Shown here one piece after another: positions 1 through 11,971 of a DNA stretch of 64,000 bases. Source of the stretch: Osedax frankpressi. Its lineage: Eukaryota; Annelida; Polychaeta; Sabellida; Siboglinidae. The stretch covers positions 19,540,923 to 19,604,922 of the forward strand of contig OZ038315.1 of NCBI GenBank assembly GCA_964035775.1, in the 5' to 3' direction. The position numbers were made by a program, and so were the translations under genes. Each line of letters begins with the position of its first letter. Position 1 is the stretch's first letter. Below the pieces are notes generated by a model. It had not been told where the DNA came from and did no database searches. It saw only the letters and a program-made list of their open reading frames with translations.

Positions 1-244
1 TAATATATACACTATATAGTTTACATTATACGCTGTACGTTTTACATTGTACTGTATATAATGTACAATGTATAATGTTATAAATTAGTAGTGTTCACTA
101 TAGTTTATAATCATTTCGAGAACAAGCTATGTGTTATATAAGCGGGGATCCCGAGGCTATCCGCGTTATGTAATAGATCCCGTATTACTTATTTTATTAT
201 CGATTGCGTAAGAAATCTCGATGTCATTCCCTGGTTGCACACAG

Positions 245-3200
245 CTCGAAGAATATATTCCTGGAGAACAAAGTGAAGCTCTGCCTCATGGACTACGCCA
301 TGGCAAGGGAGAAGTACGACAGGTATGTTAGCATGTATGTTATGGTATGTATGCTATGGTATGTATGCTATGGTATGTATTCTATGGTATGTATACTATT
401 GTGTGTAGTCTATACAGACAATTTGTGTGAAAACAACATTTGTAGGCATTACATTTCTGGGAGATATATATAATATTATTTTAACAATTAATTAATTATT
501 TTTATAAATATATTTATAGGTACATTTAAATATATATATATATATGTGTGTATACATATAAAATTATACATAATAGATATGAATTAATGGAAATTCTCAA
601 GTATCAAACATTCCAAATTATTGCAAAATATGTTTAGTGTTAAAATATATAATATTAGGAGTTTGGCGTGACGATTTAAAAATAAACTATTTATGAGAAA
701 TCGTTTTTATGTTACCGAGATGAACTTTTATTCTAAAAAGGAGTAATTATCATCAGTTATTAATTGACATCAGTTATTAATTATCATCAGTTATTTTTAG
801 TATGCGCAAGTCTAGAGATTGTTTTTTCAATAAGATTTATTATAATAGGAGCTACTATTAAATATAATATTGAAATAAAATTAGATCGTTTCTATTGAAT
901 ATATTTATATTATACTGTAATTAATGTATTATTATTGTTACAAAGTAAATATAACAAATATTTTTGTAGTAACGAAATAACATTCATACATAGCGATACA
1001 TCTTTATTCGCGAATACAACACGAAGAAATTAAAATTATTAATAAAATATTAATTAATTATGTTACAATCAGTAACTTATCATATTATATAATAGGATAC
1101 ATTAATATGGTAAATATGGTAAACATATAATAAATATATAATGCTTTGTATCTGTACCGTAACCTTACCCACTCGTAATGTTCTCATTATTTATTCCCGT
1201 TACCTTACCAAAAAGCATTTGTCGCAGACTATTTTAACAATCAAGCCTCCTTCCCAACTCTAGCATCACTTAATTAATGAATTATAATACGTATTATTAA
1301 TTACACCGTTATCTCACCAGCGTGACCTTTGTCCGTATACGTTAGCGTCTGCCCTTTGCTCTATCAACCTCGCACGCCGACTTCCAATCGACTTCTCTAT
1401 ACCGCTGGTCGGTCACCTCATAATTAAACTACGTTATCTCACATCGCCGTCGCCGCCCCGTCCAATAGACACGACTACGGTTCGATAACAAAAGGACACC
1501 TGACCTACATCGCGCCGGAGATAATGCGTTTACTAATCATCACAACTCCGCGTATACAAAGCGTACAATGCACCACGATCAAGTCGAATATATTCGCATT
1601 CGGGTTCGTAATCTCAACGGTACGGGACACCGTACGGGACACCCGTAGCCCGGTGTGGGTTCGCTTCGAGCCACCCCGGTAGTGATGCTACGTGTCGCCA
1701 GATATTGTAGCCGTTGATACGATCAACGTCGTGGTGTTGTCAACGTTTCCATGGATACAAGTGGTCATGCGAATAGATTTACCTGTATACTAAAAGTGTA
1801 AGCTAAGGGTGATCGTTTTCCTGGGATTCTGTCCGCACACACATATTTTTTTAAATATAAGTAATAAGATCCTAATTTTAAAGGGATTTATTATTTTTTA
1901 ATGGAGTATCCGTCAAGCGCTGACCGTTTGAAAGTTTTAATTTATGAAAAATATTTCGTAGCTTTTCTATAATACGGATGCGCATAGCGTTTGTTATTGT
2001 TTATATTTAAATTTTGAAGTATATTTTTTATTTACTAAAAATTATCGGCTGATAGAAATTTGGAAACAATCTTCACTTCCAACATATGCGGATAATTCAG
2101 CTTTAAAAAAGTACTCATTATTTAGATGAAGTAATTTTATCAAGAAAATCCATAAACTCTCCAAAATACAAAGAATACTGTGAAAAACATTTCGCTAAGT
2201 ATGACAAATTATTTGATATTTGCTCATGTAAGTGCAAAGGTCCTTCTTGCACCCCTCCATGGGAGAAGACACCCAATCATAATCTACATTTATCCAGAAC
2301 AGGATGAGAATGCAGACATCACATATTCCACAGAACATTTCGTTAGTATTACAAATTATAATAAATTATAAAGTAGTATTTTATATAAAACGATATTACA
2401 AATAATATGATATGTAAATAACATTAATGTTTATTATGAAATTATTCATTTATATAATTAAATTAATTAAATGTTTTATTTTTAATAATATTGATATGTA
2501 TCAACATTAATTATATACACATTTGTTTATCATCATTACTTAATAAGGTTTACTTTTAATTGACATATTAATAAATTACATGTTTATATTTTATTATTAA
2601 AAGCTATATATAATGTAAAGAGATAATATAATACATTTACATTGGTTTCCTTTGTTAACCTTAATTATTAACAACTTATAACTATTTAGTAATAATTAAT
2701 ATTTCTTAGTGAATTGGAATCTTCCTGGAGTGATCCGTGTTCACACATTTCTCCTGGAATACAAACTGAGGACTATGAAAATGACTATGAAATATTATTA
2801 AATACGAGGTTATATTTAAATCAAAGTAAAACTTCCCACAAAAGAAAGATATCTACACTCCCAATCTTTATATGCGTATGAGATATCTTTTCTTAATAGT
2901 ATCTTCGATAAAGCTACCGTAAAATTAATTATATTATAATATTTAATTATTAAAGGGATATTTGTTCTCATATATGATCTATTGCTATAGGTATTCGCAT
3001 CCTTATGAAAATACGATGAAAATGGCTGAACGTTATTCAATTCCTGATATTCCCCTCGCTGCAATTATATCCTCATTGTTACTTGATTTGGGTATAATTA
3101 CAAGTAGTAACTGTGATAGAAATGCTGTACGACGACAACGCTAAAGATGTCGCCCAGAAAATATTCCTGAAAAAGTAAATATGAATATTATTTATTTTGA

Positions 3201-6200
3201 TGGAAAAATAGATTCCACTTTGCAATCTAATGGAAAAAGCTGAAAGAAGAACACATTAACATCATAAATGAACCGGGCAGTGAATATATGTGTTATGCTG
3301 TATCTTAGAGTCATAAAGCAGAAGATATATACAATGCTATAGTTAATAGCATCAGTGAAAATTTAAACTGTTTAAAGGTGATTGGTGCTGACGGTACGAA
3401 CACCAACACAGGACATAAAACAGGGATAATTTCACGCTTGGAAAGAAAAATTGAACAAAAATGTCATTGGAATGTTTTTATACTAGTATTTTAAATATTA
3501 TAATAAATTTTAATATATTGAATTTTCTAAACTAGATTTGCGTTTTTACTTCTGAATGAGCTGCCGATGAAAAAGATTTTCGTGGTAATTGATGAGATAA
3601 CCAAAGACCCTGATATTCATATTGGACCAATCAGAAAGATGCTGAAGAATTCTTTTACTTTGACACCGGTGTTTTTTCCAATTATACCAATAAGTGATGA
3701 ATTCCGTTTAAATCTAATTAATCATTTCCACCGGTATTTTAACCGATATTATACTAGCTATTTCCACTGGTATTTTAACCCATATTATACTGCTATTTCC
3801 ACTGGTATTTTAACCGACAGTTCGGCAAATCGCTCACCTGGTAAGATTGGTTATGCTAGATGGCTTATGGCTTACTACTTGAAATCGTATTTTACGAGTT
3901 TATGTTTCTCAAAATCAACCTAATGATGATATGAAATTATGAACTAATTATATTATAAATGTTTATGCCTGATTTTGATTTACAGTGAAAGCAAAACCAG
4001 AATTTTATAATTTACCTCGGCACATATTTCAAATGATCTAAAAAGTGAATACAATTAATGATATTAGAATATCTTGAAAACTATTCAATTTAATAGTTAT
4101 TTATTACATAGTGAAAATATGTTTTGCGCAATGCTGACTGATCTAATTGCTGAGGTGAGGGTAAAAGCTGTAGTTATTATATTAACCTGTAGAGATACTC
4201 CAGAGGTGGGTGTTAGAATATTTGAGAAACTAATTCTAAATTTTACAGCGACTGAATATTATAATTTAATTAGTATTACGTGCTAGAACCTTTTTTATTT
4301 TATTAACAAAAATATTAAAATATCCTTTTTAAATAATATCACTGTGGAAAATGTACCCATATTTACTTTCGACAAATATACTCGATCAGTTGAAAGACAT
4401 GTACGATTAGTTTCACAGATATCGTCGGTAAGAAGAAAGAAATGGGCATGTGACACTTTTAGAAAGGAAATTAATGGGTAGATTTTACATCAAAACAAAA
4501 CTTTTTTGGGTAATACATATTTTTTTAATTTACATATTTTTTTAATTAACGTCTTTATTTCTGTCTTAATAAATATATGAATTTATTTTAATTGTTATTC
4601 TTTTTCATTCAATCAAATAATTAAGTTAATTATTATGTCAATTTAATTTGTATATATTCTTAGATTTATAAATATTTTGATATATATATAATCATATTTT
4701 ATAAACATTACTTTGTAATTTGTCATACAATTTTATAAAAAGTATACTAATCATTACTATGTATACTAATATAGACTTAATAAATGTTAATAGTAATAAA
4801 TAATATAAAGAATTTTAAATTGTTAAAATTATATATTTTAAAAATAATGTTGCATTTTTAATAGACCATGTAAATTTTAATTATTTGTTTTCAACTTTTC
4901 TAATATATTAAATATAATATAAGTATACAATAAAAAAAATATTTCTAGGAATTTTTTTATGTTCAATATAGTCGATATTTTTATATAAATTTCTAGTAAA
5001 ACAATATATTCTTATTATTGAACATTTTTAATAATAAATAATTATTAAATTATATTTAAAATACATAAAATATATCAATTGATAAAAAATAAATATTTAA
5101 ATTTTCTAGAACTCAGGAATTTTCCTTGTAAATTATACAAAAAATTGTGTACAATTTTTTTTAATGGCTATTCATTTTCTAAATGTAATATCTAGAAGTG
5201 ATTCAAATTTCATAAAATAATATTGACTATAAGTACGTTAAAAATGGATTTATATTACTATTTTGAAAGCTCTATGTTATATCAAAAATTGTCCAAATTA
5301 AAAAATAATTTAACACTAAAGGTATATATTTTATATAATACATTTCCCAAATAAATTGCGCAAAAAAGTCATATAAGATCACCCTTAGTGTACGGGTAGT
5401 GTACCATTAGATGGGATGTTGTTTAATGTTTTATTTAAAATAATAACTATCATGATAAAGAATTACAATTTTATGAATTTTTTATGAAACACCAAACCCT
5501 AAATTAAATGTTTTATATAATATTAATTTAATATATAATTTATTATATACAATATGAATGAAAATATCTATTATAATATCACCCACTAATAATTCTATAT
5601 TCTATATATTGATAAATATAAGTAATTTAAAATAAGATAATATCAACAATATATAAAATAAATATTTAATAATGATGCAATCATCAATAGTAGTTAAATA
5701 TAAATTTACATACAAATTATATTAATATATTTTATCTATAATCACAGAAGTCTATAAATATCATACTTTTTTCTTAATATAAAATTATAAATATTATATT
5801 TTAATTATATTTCTGCAATATTTTATTTCAATATACTATCATCTAAAATACACCTATTCTTTCATAATTCTCCCATTGTGTGCAGTCATATCCATCTAAT
5901 TTTATTTTATTATATAAAATTGTTTTACTAAAATATTAGAATAAATAAATATATTTTAAAATATGTTAATTTGTGTTTTAAAAGTAGCTATAAAGGCATT
6001 ATATATTCATTATAATCATTGGGTTGTAAGAAAAAGAGTGTGAAATATTTGATTTTATATATATATTTGATTTTGATATTTTCATACAAATATATAAGTA
6101 AATTATTATTTTTAGGTTTATTAATATATTAGATATATTAATAAATACAAGTTTATATTAAGATTGTTTTATTTCATTATTATTTTCCTCATCAATTCAA

Positions 6201-7809
6201 TTTTATTAGTATCCATATTCAATGTGTTTTAACATTATAATTTTCACCTTCCATAGAACTATACTCTATGAAATAATGACCTCCGAGTTCCCATTGAAAT
6301 CTACACCAGAACATTGCATAATATGGAAGATTGGTAGTGGTCAGTTATCTATAGAAAAGGATATGGTATCCTGTAGGATAATGAAGGTCAGTATGTAGAA
6401 TTATATTTGACAATGAAACATTATTATAAACTTTTAATATAATTATATAGTTTATCTTCCAATACATGTATTGCATAAGTGCAATTATGAATTTAAATTA
6501 TAAAATACAAAATTAAATTAGCCATAATATATATATTATATTTAAATGATATATTAATATAATTTTTATTATAAAACAAAAAACTAAAATGAACAAGATT
6601 ATTTTCTGTAAATATACTAGATTATGTAATCTTAGATATTGAATTATTTCTTTAATATTGTTAATTATTTCTATACAAATCAATTGATTTTATATAACAA
6701 TAAAATAATGTGTTAGTTGCTGGTTGTATTTGCATTTGCATAAATAAGTAAACATATAGATTTATATCACTCATATTTGTAAATCCATGTATTAGTCCAA
6801 CTATTCATAGATTTTTTATTAATTAAATTAGAAGAATATAATGTAGCTATTATATTATATTAGAATTGTAGCAAGATTTAAAAAACAACAATAATTGAGT
6901 TAAAATCATATAAAGATAATATATTATAAACAAATTAAAATATATATATATTATATATATATATATATATTATATATATATATATATATTATATATATAT
7001 ATATATATTATATATATATATATATATATACATTATATATATATCAATTTTAGATTTTATTATTCAATTAAATTTGTATAAAATAAATGATCTTTATCTG
7101 ATTTTAACTACATTTCTGTGTTTTTACTTTATTTAATTTAAATTATATATAATTTATATACATATATACATATATGTATATATATATAACTATCGTTATA
7201 TATATATAATACTAAACTATGTGTAGATAAATATATATTTTTATATTGCCATATTACATTTGTAAGTAAATTTTTAGAATAAAAATCACATAATAAATTC
7301 CGAAATTGTATATCTCCTATCATATGAACATTATAGTTTGCAGTATTTCATGAGATTAATTTAACATATTTAAAATTGTAATACATTAAAGCTATGACGA
7401 TTATATATTTTAGATGATTGCATATTTATTTTACCTGATAAATATATTATAGATCTATTTATTTATTTTTTAAATATGTGAAGGATTTATCATTCTTATT
7501 ACGTATATTTTAATGAACAGTATTTTGTCGATAAATGTCCAAGCTTACATTCTTACGAGAAAGACTACGAAATGACTACTTTATCACTTTATCATTCACA
7601 ACTTATCATTTACTTTTTATCTACATAAACGATTACATTATTCAATTTAATAATATATTTATTAAAAACTTTTTTTATAACGCATATATATATTTCTACA
7701 GAAATTGATTTTAAATTGTTGGTCCATGAAGCCTGCAGAACGCATGGACATCTCCGAGATTATGTACAAGTTGCAAACTAATGTTAGCTGTACTTTTCAC
7801 CTACAATGA
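245..7809 (+). CDS. KSR: Kinase suppressor of Ras (KSR), C-terminal half of the pseudokinase domain (partial)
   Basis: KSR proteins scaffold RAF, MEK and ERK in the Ras pathway at the plasma membrane. Four exons are readable: 245-322, 1469-1603, 6257-6386 and 7702-7809 (TGA stop). Their phases agree at every junction (150 codons). The first starts after a pyrimidine-rich acceptor and reads SKNIFLEN, so the preceding catalytic-loop residues lie left of the window. The next gives the APE segment (HLTYIAPEIMR) and SNIFAFG. The third gives TILYEIM, then EHCIIWKIGSG, which resembles the KSR signature AEAIIWQ.G.G. The last gives ILNCWSMKPAERMDISEIM, the C-lobe end. The DFG position reads LMD, so the metal-binding Asp is missing. 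The C-terminal tail after the kinase fold is very short. RAF is the main alternative, but the IIW motif and the long spacer between APE and FAFG favour KSR. Confidence 0.8.
323..1468 (+). other. KSR intron between the first two visible exons
   Basis: AT-rich intron. Besides the tandem repeat near its start it holds a short threefold repeat of CATCAGTTATTAATT at about 749-797. From about 1300 to 1468 the sequence becomes GC- and pyrimidine-rich up to the acceptor. No convincing additional exon was found. Confidence 0.6.
327..400. repeat. Short tandem repeat in KSR intron
   Basis: About five imperfect copies of a unit close to GTATGCTATG (roughly 13-15 bp period) follow directly after the splice donor of the exon ending at 322. 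Each copy recreates a GTATG donor-like string. Confidence 0.75.
1919..4500 (+). mobile_element. Decayed transposon-like ORF relic inside the KSR intron
   Basis: A broken reading frame in the same orientation as KSR. Its pieces resemble a large animal protein family of unknown function that I associate, from memory, with dispersed elements (often annotated only as uncharacterized or Cc8L18.2-like protein). Recognisable stretches in order are a cysteine-rich segment near 2210-2260, a segment near 3020-3150, a GTNTNTG-like stretch near 3390-3420, an ELPMKK-like stretch near 3555, and a C-terminal stretch near 4070-4290. It carries many breaks and looks old. No terminal repeats or target duplication were identified, so the ends are approximate. 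The element class is unknown. Confidence 0.6.
3721..3823. repeat. Three-copy tandem repeat, unit about 39 bp
   Basis: Three imperfect copies of a unit containing TTTCCACTGGTATTTTAACC, lying within the decayed element in the KSR intron. Probably a local expansion after insertion. Confidence 0.8.
4501..6256 (+). other. AT-rich remainder of the KSR intron
   Basis: Very AT-rich DNA between the decayed element and the exon at 6257. I see no coding segment or clear repeat family in it. Confidence 0.6.
6938..7045. repeat. Interrupted (TA)n microsatellite
   Basis: About 100 bp of alternating TA broken every 20 or so bases by an extra T. It lies in the last visible KSR intron. Confidence 0.9.
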
Positions 7810-7833
7810 TAACATATGTAAATATAGGATAAC

Positions 7834-7839
7834 AATAAA
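7834..7839 (+). promoter_or_regulatory. Candidate polyadenylation signal of KSR
   Basis: AATAAA, 25 bases after the KSR stop codon. This is the canonical signal at a short but plausible distance. Confidence 0.5.
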
Positions 7840-9086
7840 CACTTTATAATGTATTGTTGCAAAATCGTATTCGCCGTTTCTATTAACGATATCAAAATAG
7901 AATTCACTTAAATTAAAGTTTTATTTGTAGTATTGTGTTTTTTCTCAATTTTGGTGGGAACCCTTAAAATAGTGCAATACAATAATATTACTCGTAAACT
8001 ATTTAAAACATGTTATTTATATTTGTGGTAATTACTGATAATATTAGCAAAGATAATAAACTAATATAAGATATGGAAATATTTTTAAATGCATTCTAGG
8101 CAATGCATTGTTTTAAATTATATAACAAATAAAATATAAGTAAATAATTCAATTATTATATTATATCGTAATAATGTATTAATTATACTCGATATAATCT
8201 CATATTATAAAATGCATTCATCCGAATTAGATAATAGCAAATTCTATGTATACATTATGATTCAAATAAAAAAAATCATTGCAATACAATCTTTCGCGGG
8301 AAATAAGTTTTGATTTTTTACATTTAATCTGAAATAATATTCTAATATGTCTACGTCTTTATTATAAAACTCTTCTTATAGACTTCATTACTTTTGCAAT
8401 AACTAAGTTTCTACATCACCTTTCAAAACTTTCACTTAATGTGTTTCACCAACTGTTTCAATAGATCATAAGGAAATTCCACAGCATCAGTCAACCAGAA
8501 GCTATCAATAACATTTAACGCATCGCAAATACATTCCATATGCGATTTGCATATAACCTATCGTTTACACATAGCCCTATTTTTATACGATTTTATAATA
8601 AAAACCAGTATTATCAATTTATCAATCTTTTATTGTTGTATATCAAAATAATGATTTAAATAAATAGCAATGAAAACTTCATCGAGGTCAAATTTAATAA
8701 ATTGCAGTACAAATAATCATAAACATTCATCCAAGTGGGACGTTCGTTGTTGCAGATGTTAATTTCAATAACACGTACATTTCATCAATAATAATGGACA
8801 AATGGATAATAATGAGCATAGTGAATTTATAAGTGGTTTAGTTTAATAAACTCTCGCTGTAAAAGAGAGCGAGGATTGAGTAGACCATTATTAATAAAGT
8901 TTGAATAGTAGATTAAAGGTGAATGTAAAGATTTGCAAAGAAAATTTTAATAGGAGATGGCTTTAAATGCAAATACGCTTTAAGAGTTTATTCATTACTA
9001 GAAATGAGTAATGAGAAGTATGAAGGAACCAGTAAACGGAGTGTCAAATGTATCGCATGTAGGATGAAGCAATAGTAGACGTCCAG
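7840..9086. other. Spacer between convergent KSR and FoxQ1-like genes
   Basis: AT-rich and without a convincing gene. It should contain the FoxQ1-like 3' UTR: on the minus strand an AATAAA lies at 8992-8987, about 95 bases after the FoxQ1-like stop codon. Confidence 0.5.
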
Positions 9087-9623
9087 CTAAGGCCTACTGT
9101 TGTAGTAGTCAAGAAATCCGTACATGGGTTTACGAAATTGAGGTGGGGTTTTTTGTGGGGATAATATTTGGGTTTGTGCTTTTTGCGGGATTACAAGCGA
9201 AGTTAAATACTGTTGCTCCCTTGAAATCGAGGGCAATGAGATTCCCGATGATAAATGTATAGAACTTGGAGGTTGAGGACGGGTAACCTTGATACCTGTA
9301 TCGTGCTTCAATGAATCGGATTTTAAGAGGTTATCTATGGTGAACGAGGAACTAAACTTTCGGCGAGCAAACGGAGAAATAGAATTCCGGATAGGGACGA
9401 AGGGCGGAGCCAAAGTGTTACGGTGTTTAGCTGTAACCGGGGTGAACGGCGAGATCGACTCTTGAGCGGAAGTACGATTTATGCGCGGACCCAGCAACGG
9501 GTCCAGGAATAACCAATGGTCGCATGGTGGGTCGACGTTTATCTGCTGAACTGATAATGGAGATATCGTCAGATGTAGCGGGGGTCGCAAAATTAGGGTT
9601 TGGGGCGAGTAGCACCGTCGTCG

Positions 9624-9673
<50 letters not shown>

Positions 9674-10510
9674 GCGGGGGTTTCTCCAGAGCAAGAGGGT
9701 GGCACGCCAACATCGGCCCGCCTACAATCGTCGGCGAGTGGTCTAGTATCGGCGGTGCCAGCGGGGGCGCCCCCTGGCCACGTAGGTCCGCCCCTAAAGT
9801 GTCGTAGTCGGGGTAGCGACGTCTCGTACCTCCGTTGCCTCGTTGCCTTGAAGTACGTTTCCTTCGTCGACTGTAATCGCCGGCGGCACCTGTGTAGGCA
9901 GTCCCGGCCTCGTTTAGCATCCAGTAGTTGTTCTTAGCGTAGGGACGACGAGGATCTCTTAGGATCTACAAACGGCGTGTAACGAATCATTAGCATTCAG
10001 TAGCGAAGCAATTCAAATCTCTATTATTATCACGAATAGAATTGTTTTGTTACATTTATTTATTTATTAATATAAATTAATGAATAAAAAATGATAATTT
10101 TTTAAATTGATACTTAACAAATAATAATAACTATCCAATATTAAGTCTTATATGTTTATATTATTTATATCTATAATATTTAAGATAGTCATCATAGAGA
10201 AATTTGTTATTAAAATATTACTAATTGACGACTTTAATAAGAGGGAAATGGGAAAAACCTTGACGAAGCAATTGTTTAGCGACAGATTGTGTCGAAGGCT
10301 ATTCTTCCAGCCCGTATACTGGGGGTCGCGAAAGAAAGCCCAACGACGCTTTAGAAAGTCGGTGATCTCGAGTAGGGTGAGACGACCCCTTGGAGACGAC
10401 TTCAATGCGGCAGTAATTAACGCTATGTAGCTGAACTGAGGCTTTTCTGAGCGAGTGGTAACGCAGCCGTTCGAAGTCGCAGAGGCGTCGAGAATAGATG
10501 TCGATATCAT
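9087..10510 (-). CDS. Forkhead-box transcription factor, FoxQ1-like
   Basis: A nuclear DNA-binding regulator. Exon 1 is 10510-10259 and exon 2 is 9965-9087, giving 376 aa in one frame. The forkhead domain starts near residue 24 ([14 protein letters not shown]), continues through [18 protein letters not shown], and is completed in exon 2 by [16 protein letters not shown]. The intron therefore splits the domain just after helix 3. Downstream, RRRKRTSR and then [13 protein letters not shown] match the human FOXQ1 tail (RRRRKRLSHR and KFSSSFAIDSIL). FTIDNLL also fits an eh1-type Groucho-binding motif. A run of about 18 glutamines lies between them. The start is the first ATG after an in-frame stop. 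Other FoxQ-type or FoxL-type genes are possible; the KFSSSF block is the reason for the FoxQ1 call. Confidence 0.85.
9623..9674. repeat. Pure CAA trinucleotide tract coding polyglutamine
   Basis: Read on the plus strand as about 17 uninterrupted GTT units; the gene on the minus strand reads them as CAA (Gln). The purity suggests recent expansion and length polymorphism. Confidence 0.95.
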
Positions 10511-10686
10511 CGTAGAACCAGAGAAAATATTGTTCTCGTTTTGCGTGAAATTCCGATAAATCTACAATTCGTAAAGGTCGCAGTATTCTACAAATGTAAC
10601 CCAGCGGTGCTATTAACAACGTATAAAGAATGTAACGATTCAAAGTTTACCGGTAAAGTGATCGTGAATCGGAGAAGCCGGGTGAC

Positions 10687-10693
10687 TTTTATA
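10687..10693 (-). promoter_or_regulatory. Candidate TATA box of the FoxQ1-like gene
   Basis: TATAAAA on the minus strand, set in a more GC-rich stretch (10640-10870) and about 175 bases upstream of the ATG. This fits a short 5' UTR. Confidence 0.4.
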
Positions 10694-11656
10694 TGAGACG
10701 TAGTCGTGACGCTTTGTTTGCGATACACTCTTGGATTCGTGAGCGTAAGCGTTTTCGGATTAAGTCTGGACCCAGGCGGGTATACGACGAGCAGCGTGTT
10801 GAAGCTTAATAATTTAGTTATTTACGTCGGCCGTATGCTAATATACAGATAGGTGAACTTGAGTTTTCCGTTTTAGAGTAAATTGATTCATAACTGAGCT
10901 TTGATGATTTTAATTTATGCATACTCTTAAAGTATCTATTTTTACTGAAAAATAAACAATTATAATGAGTATCTCATAGTATCAAAATGTACATGTAATA
11001 TATAAATCACTACTATCATAAATAAAATGATATTAAAAGGAATAAAGTTAAATTTATATATTGCAATTATTATTTTTACAAATCATCATAAAATAATGAA
11101 CCTTTAATAACATACGAATATATAAACTAGGTTCTAAAAGAAATTCACCAATGTCTTTATTGTTTAATCTCATCTATGAATAATCTAAAGAAAATTTTAT
11201 GTGCACTGCACACAATTGAAGTATTCTATATAAAATTTAGATAAGATATAATAAATAATTTATTTAACATATCATTAATTAAATTTCATAAATTAAACTT
11301 ATGGAATCAATGCAACATAAAATATTATTTTCAGAATTTAATTAATGTAATACAATTATGTATATTTAACATGATATTTAGATTGATAGACTTTTCTCTA
11401 AATATTATCTTTACATTATTACAGTAATTTCATAGTAAATTTACATATAAATACAATATTTATAAGCAAGAAGTAATTAAATTCTTGAATTTTAATTATT
11501 AATAATACTTCATCATCAAGATCAAATAAAATATAAAAGATGATATACCAAATAAAATAACATTATTATAGTTTCAAAATATATTTATTTACAAAAGGAT
11601 AAACAGATAATAAATGCTCATAAACAAACAATTTACTACTGCAACAGCTCTTACTA
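10694..11656. other. Spacer between the FoxQ1-like gene and the SRSF2 3' region
   Basis: The part near 10694-10870 is moderately GC-rich and is presumably the FoxQ1-like upstream promoter. The rest is AT-rich with no visible gene. Confidence 0.5.
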
Positions 11657-11696
11657 AGGACTGAAAGTCAGCAACAGCTGCTCAGCTGTCAGTCCT
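11657..11696. other. Nested perfect hairpin
   Basis: The outer arms AGGACTG and CAGTCCT and the inner arms ACAGCTG and CAGCTGT are both perfect 7-bp inverted repeats. The inner loop is 2 bases, and an unpaired 10-base stretch follows the left outer arm. It lies downstream of SRSF2, just past a T tract read on the minus strand. Confidence 0.7.
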
Positions 11697-11705
11697 GTTG
11701 AAGAT

Positions 11706-11929
11706 TAAAAAAAAATAGTTAGTTAAATAAGACAACAACTATTTGGAGTTTATTTTTATAAATGTTGTGTGATATAGTGGGGCGGGACATCTAAATGAAT
11801 ATAGAATTGAGTAACCTTCTCGACGGTAACTATACGGCAGTTCACGAGCCCACAGCTCCGTGACTGCGTGGTCAGCACATCTCACCAACTACCCCGCTAC
11901 GACTGCTCAAACCGCACCGCTGCCGTATA
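11706..11929 (-). ncRNA. Candidate tRNA-derived SINE or Pol III transcript
   Basis: Read on the minus strand, TAGTTGGTGAG (11891-11881) resembles a tRNA A box and GGGCTCGTGAACTGC (11851-11837) a degenerate B box (GGTTCGAATCC type). Their spacing of about 40 bases is near that of a tRNA gene. The sequence between them also looks like a tRNA arm region. A run of nine T (minus strand) near 11715-11707 could end Pol III transcription. The tRNA-like part is framed by perfect 10-bp inverted arms TATACGGCAG (11831-11840) and CTGCCGTATA (11920-11929). It is not a functional tRNA: no clean cloverleaf was found. Confidence 0.4.
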
Positions 11930-11971
11930 CTTTACAATACAATCGGGATACCATAATAAAATAATTCAAAC

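Noticed and set aside
204-473. Reading the KSR exon from 213 with a lost HKD loop
   Set aside because: A better acceptor at 244 removes the poorly matching residues, so the catalytic loop is simply outside the window and its loss cannot be claimed.
9524-9937. Plus-strand frame with a polyvaline run opposite the FoxQ1-like gene
   Set aside because: It is the complement of the CAA tract and forkhead tail, has no domain, and disappears once the minus-strand gene is accepted.
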